DNA of 64,000 nucleotides from Bauldia sp. (GCA_037200845.1 JBBCGQ010000001.1:310001-374000); one strand, 5' to 3'; positions 8,060-18,096 are shown, counted from the stretch's first letter. Notes: generated by a model from the letters alone, not told the origin. Numbers and translations are program-made.

Positions 8060-8986
8060 ATGAGCATGACCATGCCCGAGACCGGCAGAGCCCCCGCGCC
8101 GAACGGCGCCGGCAGCACCGATCTCATCAAGGACACCACCACCCAGGCCTTCACCAAGGACGTGCTCGACGAATCCAAGCGTCAGCCGGTGCTCGTCGAT
8201 TTCTGGGCGCCGTGGTGCGGCCCCTGCAAGACGCTGTCGCCGATCATCGAGAAGGCGGTGAAGGACGCCAAGGGCGCCGTGAAGCTGGTCAAGATGAACA
8301 TCGACGATCACCCGTCGGTCGCCGGCCAGCTCGGCATCCAGTCGATCCCCGCCGTCATCGCATTCCAGAACGGCCAGCCCGTCGATGGCTTCGTCGGCGC
8401 CGTGCCGGAGAGCCAGGTCAAAGCCTTCATCGATCGCCTCGGCGGCCCCGCCGGCCCGAGCGACGTCGAGCTGCTCGTCGAGGAAGGAAACCGCCTGCTG
8501 GGCGAGAAGGACGTCGCCGCCGCCGCAGAACATTTCGCCGCGGCGCTCTCCGCCGACGCCACCTCGATCCCCGCGATCGTCGGCCTCGCCTCGTGCCACC
8601 TCGCCGCCGGCAACCTCGATGCCGCGCGCCAGACGCTGGCGGCCATCCCGCCGGCCGCCGCCAACGATCCCGCCGTCGCCGCCGTCCGCGCCCAGATCGA
8701 CCTCGCCGCGCAGACCGCCGCGCTTGGCGATCCGACGGCACTTGCCGCGCGCATCGCCGCCGATCCCAAGGACTGGCAGGCCCGCTTCGATCTCGCCCTG
8801 ATCGAGAACGCCCGCGGCAACCGTGAGGCGGCGACCGACTACCTCCTTGAAATTGTTGGCCGGAACCGTAGTTGGGAGGACGAGAAGGCGCGCAAGCAGC
8901 TCGTCACGTTCTTCGAGGCCTGGGGCCCGATGGATCCCGCGACCCTGTCCGCCCGCCGCCGTTTGTCGTCGCTGCTGTTTTCGTAG
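8060..8986 (+). CDS. thioredoxin with C-terminal TPR region (YbbN-like co-chaperone)
   Basis: 308 residues. After a 25-residue lead comes a thioredoxin fold with the active site WAPWCGPCK and the cis-Pro segment [14 protein letters not shown], then helical TPR-like repeats ([21 protein letters not shown] and later) and a Tetratricopeptide_20-type end. E. coli YbbN/CnoX has this plan and acts as a redox-linked holdase, although it lacks the full CxxC; here the CGPC motif is intact, so oxidoreductase activity is likely. It heads a tight operon with a Lon-N protein and a Trm112 protein, all suggestive of protein quality control. Confidence 0.9.
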   Translation: MSMTMPETGRAPAPNGAGSTDLIKDTTTQAFTKDVLDESKRQPVLVDFWAPWCGPCKTLSPIIEKAVKDAKGAVKLVKMNIDDHPSVAGQLGIQSIPAVIAFQNGQPVDGFVGAVPESQVKAFIDRLGGPAGPSDVELLVEEGNRLLGEKDVAAAAEHFAAALSADATSIPAIVGLASCHLAAGNLDAARQTLAAIPPAAANDPAVAAVRAQIDLAAQTAALGDPTALAARIAADPKDWQARFDLALIENARGNREAATDYLLEIVGRNRSWEDEKARKQLVTFFEAWGPMDPATLSARRRLSSLLFS

Positions 8987-9018
8987 CGCAAGAAAGAAGA
9001 AGGACGCCGAGGGGACAG

Positions 9019-9681
9019 ATGAAAGCCGGCAACTGCTCCTATGGCTGCGCCAAAGACGTGCCGTCGGTCATCCCGGTTTTCCCGCTGCCCGAGGCGCTTC
9101 TCCTGCCGCGCGCCGACATGCCGCTCAACATCTTCGAGCCGCGCTACCTCGCCATGATCGACGCCGCCATGTCGGGCAACCGCGTCGTCGGCATGGTGCA
9201 GATCGACGAGGCCGCGCCGCCCTGCGCCGCTGGCCCGACGCTGCGCAAGATCGGCTGCGCCGGCCGCATCGTCTCCTACGCCGAGACCGGCGACGGCCGC
9301 TACATGATCACGCTCACCGGCATCGCCCGCTTCCGCATCGTCGAAGAAATGCCGCAGCAGACTCCCTTCCGCCTCTGCCGCGTCACCGCCGAGCCGTTCG
9401 CCGTCGATTTCGACAGCGCCGAGCAGGCGATCGACCGCAACGCCGTGCTGCGCGCCTTCCGCGCTTACCTCGCCGCCCACGATCTCGACGCCGATTGGGA
9501 AAGCGTCGGCCGCGCCTCGAACGAGACGCTGGTCAACGCGCTCGCCATGATGGCGCCCTTCGGCGCCGCCGAGAAACAGGCGCTGCTCGAGGCGCCCGAC
9601 CTGAGGGCCCGTGCCGAGACGCTGGTCGCGATCGCCGAGATGGCGATCCCCCGTCCCGGCGCCGGCCGCACGCTGCAATGA
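9019..9681 (+). CDS. Lon N-terminal (substrate-binding) domain protein
   Basis: A 220-residue stand-alone LON_substr_bdg domain without ATPase or protease parts. The family signature [20 protein letters not shown]...RYLAMI is at residues 19-45, then [18 protein letters not shown] and the helical C-terminal half ([22 protein letters not shown]). I start at MKAGNCSYG, close to the domain edge, preceded by GAGGGGACAG. It lies 32 bp after the thioredoxin gene, and its stop overlaps the next ATG. Role unproven; the thioredoxin neighbour suggests proteostasis. Confidence 0.88.
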   Translation: MKAGNCSYGCAKDVPSVIPVFPLPEALLLPRADMPLNIFEPRYLAMIDAAMSGNRVVGMVQIDEAAPPCAAGPTLRKIGCAGRIVSYAETGDGRYMITLTGIARFRIVEEMPQQTPFRLCRVTAEPFAVDFDSAEQAIDRNAVLRAFRAYLAAHDLDADWESVGRASNETLVNALAMMAPFGAAEKQALLEAPDLRARAETLVAIAEMAIPRPGAGRTLQ

Positions 9682-9875
9682 ACACGCCCGTCCGCGCCGC
9701 CGGCACCATCGATCCGCGGCTGCTGGAAATTCTGGTCTGCCCGCTCACCAAGACGACCCTGGAATACGACGCCGCCCGCCAGGAACTGGTCAGCCGCGCC
9801 GCCAAGCTCGCCTACCCGATCCGCGACGGCATCCCGATCATGCTGCCCGACGAGGCACGGCCGCTGGAAGGCTGA
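9678..9875 (+). CDS. Trm112 family protein
   Basis: 65 residues with the compact Trm112 fold: [18 protein letters not shown], then [21 protein letters not shown]. Only one cysteine remains of the zinc-binding set, as in many bacterial members (YcaR-like). In eukaryotes Trm112 activates methyltransferases; the bacterial role is little known. The ATG overlaps the Lon-N stop (ATGA), so this is the third gene of the operon. Confidence 0.9.
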   Translation: MNTPVRAAGTIDPRLLEILVCPLTKTTLEYDAARQELVSRAAKLAYPIRDGIPIMLPDEARPLEG

Positions 9876-10110
9876 ACTCCGCTTTTGTCCCCCCGTTCCG
9901 GGGAGGGCGGACCGCCGCAAAGCAGCGGTGGGTGGGGTCCCCATTCTCCTCCCTCCACCTTCGTCCTCGGCCCTTTGATCCGCTTCCCGTCCTCCCTCCT
10001 GTCATCCTTCGGCGAGGCCGAAGGATGACAGGAGGACCGCGCTCGTCCACGCGGCTGCATTTGCTGAAACTGGTCCTCCGGTCGCCGCTTCGCGCGCCGA
10101 AGGATGGCGG
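9876..10110. repeat. intergenic composite of palindromic repeats
   Basis: 9876-9940 holds a CCCCCC/GGGGAGG hairpin followed by a CCGCCGC/GCGGTGG hairpin and GGTGGGTGGGG, the same unit as at 2541. A perfect palindrome with 19-bp arms and a three-base loop spans 9995-10035 (core GTCATCCTTCGGC). 10036-10108 continues with TGGTCCTCCGGTCG and CGAAGGATGGC, shared with the element at 49222-49352. No gene is seen here until the small frame at 10121. Confidence 0.7.
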
Positions 10111-10120
10111 CGAGTGGATG

Positions 10121-10273
10121 TCACCCGAACATCGCATAGCGCACCAACGCCGCCACCGCCGCGATGCACACCAGGAACACGCCGGCGCCGATCGGCGATC
10201 CCCAGCCATACCAGGCCATCGCCGCGCTGGCGTACTTCCACTCCTGTTCTTCGCTCCGTATCGGATTTGCCAT
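10121..10273 (-). CDS. 50-residue single-span membrane peptide
   Basis: An ATG at 10273 opens 50 codons to TGA 10123-10121. The N terminus is charged (MANPIRSEEQEWKYAS), followed by a hydrophobic stretch (GAGVFLVCIAAVAALVRYA). TTCTCC on the plus strand just outside the start gives a GGAG ribosome site. It is divergent from a MarR regulator across 57 bp rich in inverted repeats, so it may be that regulator's target. Function unknown. Confidence 0.55.
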   Translation of the reverse strand: MANPIRSEEQEWKYASAAMAWYGWGSPIGAGVFLVCIAAVAALVRYAMFG

Positions 10274-10293
10274 GGGAGAACTCCCTCTGTCTA

Positions 10294-10328
10294 ATTGACT
10301 TAGAATACAAGTATCTTACTGACTAAGA
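10294..10328. promoter_or_regulatory. candidate MarR operator / divergent promoter
   Basis: In the AT-rich gap between the 50-residue peptide and marR, CTTAG (10299-10303) is inverted as CTAAG (10323-10327) around an inner near-palindrome AGAATACAAGTATCTT. TTGACT (10295-10300) resembles a -35 box. Nested dyads immediately before a MarR start usually mark autoregulation. Assignment is from position and symmetry only. Confidence 0.5.
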
Positions 10329-10330
10329 TA

Positions 10331-10789
10331 ATGACACAGAGAAAGCAAGCCCTTGTTGCCGAGCTCAATCGTGCCGCCCGCGAGGCAAGCGGCGTCGGCA
10401 ATCTTTTTGCCTCTGCCGTCGCCGCCCGCCTCGGCGTCAGCCCGACAGACGTCGAATGCCTGGGCGTCATCGAATCCGGCGCCGACGTCACCGCCGGCGA
10501 TCTCGCCCGCGCTACGGGCCTGACCACCGGCGCCGTCACCGGCATCATCGATCGATTGGAGAATGCCGGCCTCGCCCGCCGCGTCCGCGATACGGAAGAC
10601 CGCCGCAAGGTCTACGTGCGCATGACCGCCGCCGGCCGCGCCAAGGCTGGGGCGTTGTACGGCCCGATGGGCCGCGCCATGGACGCGCTGGCGGCGAAAT
10701 ATACCGCCGCCGAGATCGCGCTCCTGACGCGCTATTTCAATGAGAGCCGCGCGGTGCTCCTCGCCGAGATCGCGCGCTTAAACCGCTAG
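10331..10789 (+). CDS. MarR family transcriptional regulator
   Basis: 152 residues with a winged helix: VTAGDLARATGLTTGAVTGIIDRLENAGL is the recognition region and VRDTEDRRKVYVRMT the wing with the conserved DxRxK. MarR dimers repress neighbouring genes and release DNA on binding small phenolic or other ligands. The start lies within or next to the candidate operator, so the transcript may be nearly leaderless. The likely targets are itself and the divergent 50-residue membrane peptide. The stop overlaps the end of the convergent hydroxylase gene by four bases. Confidence 0.9.
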   Translation: MTQRKQALVAELNRAAREASGVGNLFASAVAARLGVSPTDVECLGVIESGADVTAGDLARATGLTTGAVTGIIDRLENAGLARRVRDTEDRRKVYVRMTAAGRAKAGALYGPMGRAMDALAAKYTAAEIALLTRYFNESRAVLLAEIARLNR

Positions 10790-12006
10790 ATCGCCTCGCC
10801 GCGTAGCAGCCTCGGCGCGCCTTCCGTGTCGCCGGCGGCTTCGCCGATGAACAGCCGCTTCAGCCCCGGCAGCCTGTCGACGATCCCCAGTCCGACGTCG
10901 CGCATGAGACGCAGCGCCGGATTATCGTTGGCGAACAGCGCGTTCAGCCCGTCGGTCGCCGCCGCCATCTCGACGGTGTCGTAGCGCCGCCAGCGCTGGT
11001 ACCGCTCCAGCACATTGAGCGCCCCGATATCGAGCCCCAACCGGTGCGCCTCGACGATCGTCTCGGCAAGCGCCGCCACGTCGCGATAGCCGAGGTTCAA
11101 TCCCTGCCCGGCGATCGGATGGATCGAGTGCGCCGCATCGCCGGTGAGCGCGAAGCGCGGCCGCACGAATTCCCGCGCCAGCGTCACGCCAAGCGGAAAC
11201 GCCAGCGGCTTGCCGATCACCTCGATCGGCCCGAGGCGATTGCCGAACCGCCGCTCCAGCTCGATCCGGAAGACGAGTTGATCGCCGGCGATCAGCCGCG
11301 TCGCGACCTCCGTCGGCTCCGTCCACACCAGCGACGAGCGGTGCTTGCCGCCCTCGGTATCGGGCAGCGGCAGCATCGCGAAGGGCCCGCCCGGCAGGAA
11401 ATGCTCCTCGGCGCGGCCCTCGTGCGGCTTGGCGTGCGCCACCGTCGCGACGATTCCCGTCTGCCCATACTGGTGCCCGACGGTCGCGATGCCGGCGACG
11501 TCGCGCAGCTTCGAGCGCACGCCGTCCGCCGCCACCAGCAGCCGTGCCGTCACCGCGCCGCCGCCCGCAAGCTTCGTCGTCACGCGCACCCCGTCGGCAA
11601 CGAAATCCGTCACCGCCTCCGGCGCCACCATAACTACGCCGGCGTCGGCCGCCGCCTTGCGCAGCGCCGCGACCACGACGCCGTCGGCGACGACGTGCGC
11701 CGTGCCATCGGTATCGAACGTGAGAAACACCGGCCGCGCGACGTCCCGCGTCCGGCTGTCGGTGACGATCATCTCGCGCACCGGCTGCGCCGCTTCGGCA
11801 ATCGCATCCCACACGCCGAGCTGCTCCAGCATCTTGCGCCCGCCGGCAACGATGGTGGACGCCCGCCCCTCGCGCGTCGCCGCATCGATCGGCACGGCAT
11901 CGACCAGCGTCACGCCAAGCGACGGCGCCGCCTGCCGCAAAGCCACGGCCAGCGCCAACCCGACCTGCCCGCCGCCGGCGATGAGGACGTCTGTCTCCCT
12001 ATCCAT
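10786..12006 (-). CDS. UbiH/UbiF/VisC/COQ6-family FAD monooxygenase
   Basis: 406 residues, the normal length for ubiquinone-biosynthesis hydroxylases. The FAD dinucleotide fold starts with VLIAGGGQVGLALA (8-21), the middle has the LVAADGVRSKLR DG motif, and GDAAHSIHPIAGQGLNLGYRDV is the second FAD/ribityl motif typical of this family. The enzyme probably hydroxylates the ring of a ubiquinone precursor at the membrane. Sequence alone does not say which ring carbon. It ends convergently against marR and stands alone. Confidence 0.88.
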   Translation of the reverse strand: MDRETDVLIAGGGQVGLALAVALRQAAPSLGVTLVDAVPIDAATREGRASTIVAGGRKMLEQLGVWDAIAEAAQPVREMIVTDSRTRDVARPVFLTFDTDGTAHVVADGVVVAALRKAAADAGVVMVAPEAVTDFVADGVRVTTKLAGGGAVTARLLVAADGVRSKLRDVAGIATVGHQYGQTGIVATVAHAKPHEGRAEEHFLPGGPFAMLPLPDTEGGKHRSSLVWTEPTEVATRLIAGDQLVFRIELERRFGNRLGPIEVIGKPLAFPLGVTLAREFVRPRFALTGDAAHSIHPIAGQGLNLGYRDVAALAETIVEAHRLGLDIGALNVLERYQRWRRYDTVEMAAATDGLNALFANDNPALRLMRDVGLGIVDRLPGLKRLFIGEAAGDTEGAPRLLRGEAI

Positions 12007-12026
12007 CGCGCCATCCTACGCCCCGC

Positions 12027-12160
12027 GGTCGTCCCCGCGAAGGCGCGGACCCAGTACACAATGAAGGATTGGTGGCTGCTGGATGCCCATCGGAGCCTGC
12101 CCTTCGGCCGGTCGAAGACCAGACCCGGGCGTGGGCATGGCAGCTCTGCATAGGCAAAGG
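12027..12160. repeat. imperfect intergenic palindrome
   Basis: GTCCCCGCGAAGGCGCGGACCC, a pointed hairpin of the CCCCGCGAAGGCGGGG class, is followed by the inverted pair GATGCCCATCGG...CGGGCGTGGGCAT. It lies between the divergent hydroxylase and tesB genes. Confidence 0.45.
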
Positions 12161-12194
12161 ATCAAGTAACGGCCGCCATGCTAAACCCGGACGC

Positions 12195-13055
12195 ATGGAC
12201 ACCGCCGTCGAAACCCTCCTCGAAATTCTCGACCTCGAGCAGCTCGAGCATAATCTCTACCGCGGCCGCTCCCCGCAGGTCGGCTGGCAGCGCGTCTTCG
12301 GCGGTCAGGTCATCGGCCAGTCGCTCGTCGCGGCGACCCGCACGGTCGAGGCCGGCCGCGCCGCGCATTCCCTCCACGCCTACTTCATGCGCGAAGGCGA
12401 TCCCGCCGTCCCGATCGTCTACGAGGTCGATCGCATCCGCGACGGCAAGAGTTTCTCCACCCGTCGCGTCGTCGCCATCCAGCACGGGGCCGCGATCTTC
12501 TCGATGAACGCATCCTTCCAGATCGACGAGCCCGGCCTCGACCACCAGATCGAGATGCCCAAGGTGCCACCGCCAGAGGATCTGCCGAGCGAGGCCGAGC
12601 TGCAGGCGGCCTATCTTCATGTCGCACCCGAAGGTGTCCGCCGTTACTGGGAGCGCCCGCGACCGATCGAAATCCGGCCGCTCGACCTCCGCCATTTTTT
12701 CAGCCGCGAGAAACTGCCGCCGCAACAGGCCGTCTGGGTCCGCGCCACCGGCAAGCTGCCCGACGATCCCGTCGTCCACCGCGCCGTCCTCGCCTACGCC
12801 TCCGACATGACGCTGCTCGACACGTCCCTCTTCGCTCACGGCCGCATGATCTTCGATCCCGGCCTCCAGGCCGCGAGCCTGGACCACGCCATGTGGTTCC
12901 ACCGCCCGTTCCGCGCGGACGACTGGCTGCTCTATGCGGAGGACAGCCCATCCGCTTCCGGCGCACGCGGCTTCACCCGCGGCAACCTTTTTTCCCACGA
13001 TGGGAAGCTGGTGGCGTCGGTCGCCCAGGAAGGCCTGATCCGCGTCCGCGACTAG
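12195..13055 (+). CDS. tesB: acyl-CoA thioesterase II
   Basis: 286 residues with the double hotdog fold of TesB, which hydrolyses medium- and long-chain acyl-CoA. Visible family blocks are GRSPQVGWQRVFGGQVIGQ near the N terminus, RDGKSFSTRRVVAIQHG, AVLAYASDMTLLDTSL (containing the catalytic-region Asp) and SLDHAMWFHRPFRADDWLLY, then the end GNLFSHDGKLVASVAQEGL with its active-site Gln. I start at MDTAVETLLEIL, as in the family; upstream reading is an intergenic repeat. Stand-alone gene. Confidence 0.93.
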   Translation: MDTAVETLLEILDLEQLEHNLYRGRSPQVGWQRVFGGQVIGQSLVAATRTVEAGRAAHSLHAYFMREGDPAVPIVYEVDRIRDGKSFSTRRVVAIQHGAAIFSMNASFQIDEPGLDHQIEMPKVPPPEDLPSEAELQAAYLHVAPEGVRRYWERPRPIEIRPLDLRHFFSREKLPPQQAVWVRATGKLPDDPVVHRAVLAYASDMTLLDTSLFAHGRMIFDPGLQAASLDHAMWFHRPFRADDWLLYAEDSPSASGARGFTRGNLFSHDGKLVASVAQEGLIRVRD

Positions 13056-13188
13056 CCCTGCCCACGCCGCAGGCAAAATAGCCAAACTGCATATATTTTA
13101 ATCAGCAGACTGGCCGTGTGGCCCGTTGGTCGCAAAGCCGCCGCCTTTTTGCCCGCGCTTTCAGCAGTTTGCGCCGCTGCCGGCCAAG

Positions 13189-13205
13189 TTGGCACGGACC
13201 TTGAT
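13189..13205 (+). promoter_or_regulatory. candidate sigma-54 promoter of glnK-amtB
   Basis: TTGGCACG-GACC-TTGAT matches the -24/-12 consensus TTGGCACR-N4-TTGCW with one deviation (A for C in the -12 GC). It lies 121 bp before glnK. Nitrogen-regulated glnK-amtB operons are classically driven by NtrC and sigma-54. I found no convincing NtrC site in the 130 bp upstream. The rest of 13056-13326 shows only an AT-rich tract at 13089-13100. Confidence 0.6.
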
Positions 13206-13311
13206 TTACGAGTGGCGGTCAAGGTCGTCGGCGGTAGGTAAAGCCGCCCGGGGGCATGCACCGATCGGGCTTCGTGCGTTCGCTTATCCAACGGCGGACG
13301 GCGGGCGTTAA

Positions 13312-13665
<354 letters not shown>

Positions 13666-13675
13666 GGAGATTTCG

Positions 13676-15028
13676 ATGAACACCCGCCTGACAAGAACTC
13701 TCCTCGGCGCTGCCGGGCTGCTCGCCTTCTCGGCGATAGCCGCCTTCGCGCAGGATGCCGCGCCCGCAGCAACCGATGCTGCTGCCGCCGCCGCGCCTCC
13801 GGCTCCCCCCGCCATCAACGCCGGCGACACGGCGTGGATGCTGACCTCGACGGCGCTCGTCCTGCTCATGACGATCCCCGGCCTCGCGCTTTTCTACGGC
13901 GGCATGGTCCGCAAGAAGAACGTGCTTGCCACCGTCATGCAGTCGTTCGCCATCACCTGCCTCGTCACCGTCATCTGGATGGTCGTCGGTTACTCCCTGG
14001 CCTTCACCGATGGCGGCACGATGCAGGCCTACCTCGGCGGCTTCTCGCGCTTCTTCCTCAAGGACATGGGCGTCGGGGCAACGACCCTGACCATCCCTGA
14101 GACGGTCTTCATGACCTTCCAGATGACCTTCGCGATCATCACGCCCGCCCTCATCGCCGGTGCTTTTGCCGACCGCATGAAGTTCTCGGCGCTGCTCTGG
14201 TTCATCGGTCTCTGGTCGATCATCGTCTACTCGCCGATCGCCCATTGGGTATGGGGCGGCGGCTTCCTCGGCACCCTCGGCGTTCTTGATTTCGCCGGCG
14301 GCACCGTGGTGCACATCAACGCCGGCGTCGCGGGCCTGGTTTGCGCCCTCGTGCTCGGCAAGCGCATCGGCACCGGCCACGACAACATGGCCCCGCACAA
14401 CCTCGTGCTGTCGGTGATCGGCGCCTCGCTCCTGTGGGTCGGCTGGTTCGGCTTCAACGCCGGCTCCGAGCTCGCTGCCGACGGCCGCGCCGGCATGGCC
14501 ATGCTGGTCACGCAGGTCGCCACCGCCGGTGCCGCTCTCGCCTGGATGTTTGCCGAATGGATTGCCCGCGGCAAGCCGAGCGTTCTCGGCATTATCTCGG
14601 GCGCGGTGGCGGGTCTGGTCGCCGTCACCCCGGCCTCCGGCTGGGTTGATCCGACCGGCGGCCTGGTCATCGGCATCGTCGCCGGCGTCATCTGCTTCTG
14701 GGCCGTGGTCTGGCTCAAGCCGCTGCTCGGCTACGACGACTCGCTCGATGCTTTCGGCGTCCACGGCGTCGGCGGCTTCGTCGGCGCCATCCTGACCGGC
14801 GTGTTCGCCGTGTCGGCGGTCGGCGGCGAAGGCAAGTCGGGCTGGATCGATGGCAACTTCGGCCAGATCTGGATCCAGTTCGAAGGCACCCTCGCCACGA
14901 TCGTCTGGTCCGGCGTCGCCTCCTTCATCATCCTGAAGGTCATCGACGTAGTCATCGGCCTCCGGGTCACCAAGGAAGTCGAAGTCGAGGGTCTCGACAT
15001 CAACCTCCACGGCGAAATCGTTCAGTAA
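13676..15028 (+). CDS. amtB: ammonium transporter AmtB
   Basis: 450 residues: a cleavable signal sequence (LLGAAGLLAFSAIAAFAQD), an Ala/Pro linker, then eleven membrane spans beginning DTAWMLTSTALVLLMTIPGLALFYGGMVRKKN. The twin pore histidines are in SPIAHWVWG and FGVHGVGGFVG; the phenylalanine gate and DFAGGTVVHINAGVAG are typical. It conducts ammonium in the inner membrane and is blocked by GlnK. AAGGAGA overlapping the glnK stop is its ribosome site. A strong terminator follows. Confidence 0.97.
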   Translation: MNTRLTRTLLGAAGLLAFSAIAAFAQDAAPAATDAAAAAAPPAPPAINAGDTAWMLTSTALVLLMTIPGLALFYGGMVRKKNVLATVMQSFAITCLVTVIWMVVGYSLAFTDGGTMQAYLGGFSRFFLKDMGVGATTLTIPETVFMTFQMTFAIITPALIAGAFADRMKFSALLWFIGLWSIIVYSPIAHWVWGGGFLGTLGVLDFAGGTVVHINAGVAGLVCALVLGKRIGTGHDNMAPHNLVLSVIGASLLWVGWFGFNAGSELAADGRAGMAMLVTQVATAGAALAWMFAEWIARGKPSVLGIISGAVAGLVAVTPASGWVDPTGGLVIGIVAGVICFWAVVWLKPLLGYDDSLDAFGVHGVGGFVGAILTGVFAVSAVGGEGKSGWIDGNFGQIWIQFEGTLATIVWSGVASFIILKVIDVVIGLRVTKEVEVEGLDINLHGEIVQ

Positions 15029-15054
15029 ACGCGTCCTCTTCCTCCCTAGACTTG

Positions 15055-15085
15055 ACCGGCCGGTGGCAACACCGGCCGGTTTTTT
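15055..15085 (+). terminator. rho-independent terminator after glnK-amtB
   Basis: ACCGGCCGG (15055-15063) pairs with CCGGCCGGT (15072-15080), followed by T15080-15085, 27 bp after the amtB stop. Confidence 0.93.
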
Positions 15086-15121
15086 GTTGGGCAGAGCGTG
15101 AGCGCGCCGGTCGAGAGGTCG

Positions 15122-15270
15122 AGAGACACCCCTCCCCAAACCCGCAATGCGGCTTTGGCCCCTCCCACAAGGCGAGGGCTCGACTCGCTGGACGTTCCGG
15201 GCTCAGCTTGAACCCTCCCCTTGTGGGAGGGTCAAAACGCCAAAGGCGTTTTGGGGAGGGGTGTCGCTCC
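15122..15270. repeat. long inverted repeat between amtB and ftsK
   Basis: Arm 1 (15122-15178) starts ACACCCCTCCCCAAA, then a CCGCAATGCGG hairpin, then TTGGCCCCTCCCACAAGG. Arm 2 (15213-15265) is its inverse, CCTTGTGGGAGGGTCAA...TTTTGGGGAGGGGTGT, with its own hairpin AACGCCAAAGGCGTT. The same design recurs at 19179-19318. Apart from this and the terminator, I see nothing else in 15029-15394. Confidence 0.75.
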
Positions 15271-15394
15271 TATGCACTGCCCCGGCGACCGGCCCGGCGC
15301 ACCGTCACAAACCCCCAAATTCCCAAGGTTAATGCGGGCTTTACCTCCCCCCGCTACGGTTACCGGCAGTCCCCATTTCGACCCGGATCGGCCC

Positions 15395-17998
15395 ATGCGT
15401 AGCTCCCAGCGTACCCCTGCCCGCTCGTTGCCCTTTTCGCTGGCCGCCGACGGCACTATCCGCCGCCTGATCCGCAGGAACCTCAGCGCCATCCTCGGCC
15501 TGACGGTGCTGGCGCTGGCCGCCGCCTTCGCCGCCAGCCTCGCCACCTGGGCGGTGGACGACCCGAGCTTCAGCCACGCCACCGATCACGCCACCCGCAA
15601 CATCCTGGGCTTCCCCGGTGCCGTCATCGCCGATCTGCTGACCCAGTTGCTCGGCCTCGCCGCCTCGCTGTTCCTCATCCCGCCGGTCATCTGGGCCTGG
15701 CGCGCCGTCTTCGCGACACCCAGCCGCTTCAACTGGAAGACGCTGATCACGTGGCTCGCCGCGACGCTCGCCGCCACCGTCGCGCTCGCCACCTTGCCGA
15801 CCCTCCACTCATGGCCGCTGCCGACCGGCCTCGGCGGCGTCCTCGGCGACCTGCTGATGAAGCTCCCGGCGATGGCGATCGGCCACGCCCCCGCCCGCCT
15901 CTCCGCCCTCGCCGTCGGCACGCTGTCCGCCGCCCTCGCCGCGCTGCTGGCGCTCCACGCCTGCGGCCTGATCCTGCAGTTCGACGGCGGCGCCAAGGAC
16001 GACCCGGTCCCCGCCGTCCGCCTCTCCGCTCGCGTCGCCATCACCGAGGATGAATTCGACGACGAAGACGAAGACGCCGATGCGCCGGCCGACGACGACG
16101 AAGACTTCGACGATAACGAGGATGAGGAGGACGACGACCGCCCGTCCCGCATGGCGCTGGTTGCCGGCGTCGTCACCCACGTCGGCATGAGCCTCGCCGC
16201 CGCGCTCCGCCGCCGCATCCAGAACCGCCGCCGCGCCTCCCTCCGCGCCCGCATGGACGAGGAAAACTTCCGCAACGGCCGCGTCGAGCCGCGCATGGGC
16301 GCCGACGGAGAATGGCACGAGACCGAATCGGCCATGGACGACATGGACAACGCAGACCTGCCCGAGATCGAGATGGACGACGACGAGGCCCCGGTCGCGC
16401 CGAAGAAGAAAAAGGCGAAGGCCCCCGCCGCGCCGGTCGTCAAGAAGTCCAAGGCCTACAAGGCCCCGAAATTCGAGCTGCCGGCGCTGGATCTGCTCGC
16501 CGAGCCGAAGCCCGGCGAACGCAAGATGACCATCACCCCGGCGCAGCTCGAGGCGAACGCCCGCACGCTGGAAGGCGTGCTCGACGACTTCGGCGTCAAG
16601 GGCGAGATCATCAACGCCCACCCCGGCCCGGTCGTCACGCTTTACGAGCTCGAGCCCGCGCCCGGCATCAAGTCGGCCCGCGTCATCGGCCTCGCCGACG
16701 ACATCGCCCGCTCGATGTCGGCCATCGCCTGCCGCGTCGCCGTCATCCCCGGCAAGAACGCCATCGGCATCGAGCTGCCCAACGCCAAGCGCGAGACCGT
16801 GTATCTCCGCGAGCTGCTGTCGGCCGACGAGTTCGGAGAATCGAAGGCCCGCCTCGGCCTCTGCCTCGGCAAGAACATCGGCGGCGAGCCGGTGATCGCC
16901 GACCTCGCCCGCATGCCGCACCTGCTCGTCGCCGGCACCACCGGCTCGGGCAAGTCCGTCTCGATCAACACCATGATCCTGTCGCTGCTCTACCGGTGGA
17001 CCCCGGCCGAGTGCCGCATGATCATGATCGACCCGAAGATGCTCGAACTGTCGATCTATGACGGCATTCCGCATCTCCTGACGCCGGTCGTCACCGACCC
17101 GAAGAAGGCCGTGGTCGCGCTCAAGTGGACGGTCCGCGAGATGGAGGACCGCTACCGCAAGATGTCCAAGCTCGGCGTGCGTAACGTCGACGGCTACAAC
17201 GCCCGCCTGGCGCAGGCGCTGGCCAAGGGCGAGACGCTCTACCGCACCATCCAGACCGGCTTCGACCAGGACACCGGCGAGGCGATCTACGAGAAGGAAG
17301 CCCTGTCGCTCGATCCGATGCCGTTCATCGTCGTCGTCATCGACGAGATGGCCGACCTGATGATGGTCGCCGGCAAGGACATCGAGGGCGCCGTCCAGCG
17401 CCTCGCCCAGATGGCCCGCGCCGCCGGCATCCACGTCGTGATGGCGACGCAGCGCCCGTCGGTCGATGTCATCACCGGCACCATCAAGGCGAACTTCCCG
17501 ACCCGCATCTCCTTCCAGGTCACCTCCAAGATCGACTCGCGCACCATCCTCGGCGAGCAGGGCGCCGAGCAGCTCCTCGGCCAGGGCGACATGCTCTACA
17601 TGATGGGCGGCGGCCGCATCACCCGCGTCCACGGCCCCTTCGTCTCCGACAAGGAAGTCGAGGAAGTCGTCGCGCATCTGAAATCGCAGGGCGCGCCGGA
17701 GTACCTCACCGCGGTCACCATCGACACCGACGCCGAGGCGAGCGGCGGCAGCGACGGCGCCTTGTTCGACGGCGAGGGCGGCGAGGAATCCAACGACCTC
17801 TACGACAAGGCCGTCGCCATCGTTCTCCGCGACCGCAAGGCCTCGACCAGCTACATCCAGCGCCGTCTCGGCATCGGCTACAACAAGGCCGCCTCGATCA
17901 TCGAAAAGATGGAGCAGGAGGGCGTCGTCGGCCCCGCCAACCACGCCGGCAAGCGCGACATCCTCGTGCCTGAAGACGAGGAAGCCGCGTTCCGTTAA
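15395..17998 (+). CDS. ftsK: DNA translocase FtsK
   Basis: 867 residues. Four membrane spans occupy about residues 30-195 and anchor it at the division septum. A strongly acidic linker follows (about 219-248, mostly Asp/Glu), then a basic linker. The motor has Walker [16 protein letters not shown] (about 511-525) and Walker [16 protein letters not shown]. The winged-helix gamma domain (about 802-860, [21 protein letters not shown]) reads KOPS sequences. It pumps DNA toward dif and activates XerCD during chromosome segregation. I start at [14 protein letters not shown], just before the first span; upstream in-frame sequence is intergenic repeat. lolA follows. Confidence 0.96.
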   Translation: MRSSQRTPARSLPFSLAADGTIRRLIRRNLSAILGLTVLALAAAFAASLATWAVDDPSFSHATDHATRNILGFPGAVIADLLTQLLGLAASLFLIPPVIWAWRAVFATPSRFNWKTLITWLAATLAATVALATLPTLHSWPLPTGLGGVLGDLLMKLPAMAIGHAPARLSALAVGTLSAALAALLALHACGLILQFDGGAKDDPVPAVRLSARVAITEDEFDDEDEDADAPADDDEDFDDNEDEEDDDRPSRMALVAGVVTHVGMSLAAALRRRIQNRRRASLRARMDEENFRNGRVEPRMGADGEWHETESAMDDMDNADLPEIEMDDDEAPVAPKKKKAKAPAAPVVKKSKAYKAPKFELPALDLLAEPKPGERKMTITPAQLEANARTLEGVLDDFGVKGEIINAHPGPVVTLYELEPAPGIKSARVIGLADDIARSMSAIACRVAVIPGKNAIGIELPNAKRETVYLRELLSADEFGESKARLGLCLGKNIGGEPVIADLARMPHLLVAGTTGSGKSVSINTMILSLLYRWTPAECRMIMIDPKMLELSIYDGIPHLLTPVVTDPKKAVVALKWTVREMEDRYRKMSKLGVRNVDGYNARLAQALAKGETLYRTIQTGFDQDTGEAIYEKEALSLDPMPFIVVVIDEMADLMMVAGKDIEGAVQRLAQMARAAGIHVVMATQRPSVDVITGTIKANFPTRISFQVTSKIDSRTILGEQGAEQLLGQGDMLYMMGGGRITRVHGPFVSDKEVEEVVAHLKSQGAPEYLTAVTIDTDAEASGGSDGALFDGEGGEESNDLYDKAVAIVLRDRKASTSYIQRRLGIGYNKAASIIEKMEQEGVVGPANHAGKRDILVPEDEEAAFR

Positions 17999-18096
17999 TC
18001 GTTGGCGGAACCCGCCTCCTTGTCGGGCGTTGCGGCTCACGCCACGTTTCGCCCGCGCCGCCAATCCGCCACAGAGCGCCGATACTCGGCACTCCC

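Noticed and set aside
15809-18064. Open frame of about 750 codons on the minus strand opposite ftsK
   Set aside because: It lies exactly antisense to a well-supported ftsK, has low-complexity His/Asp/Val/Gly-rich sequence and no domain. High GC produces long antisense frames.
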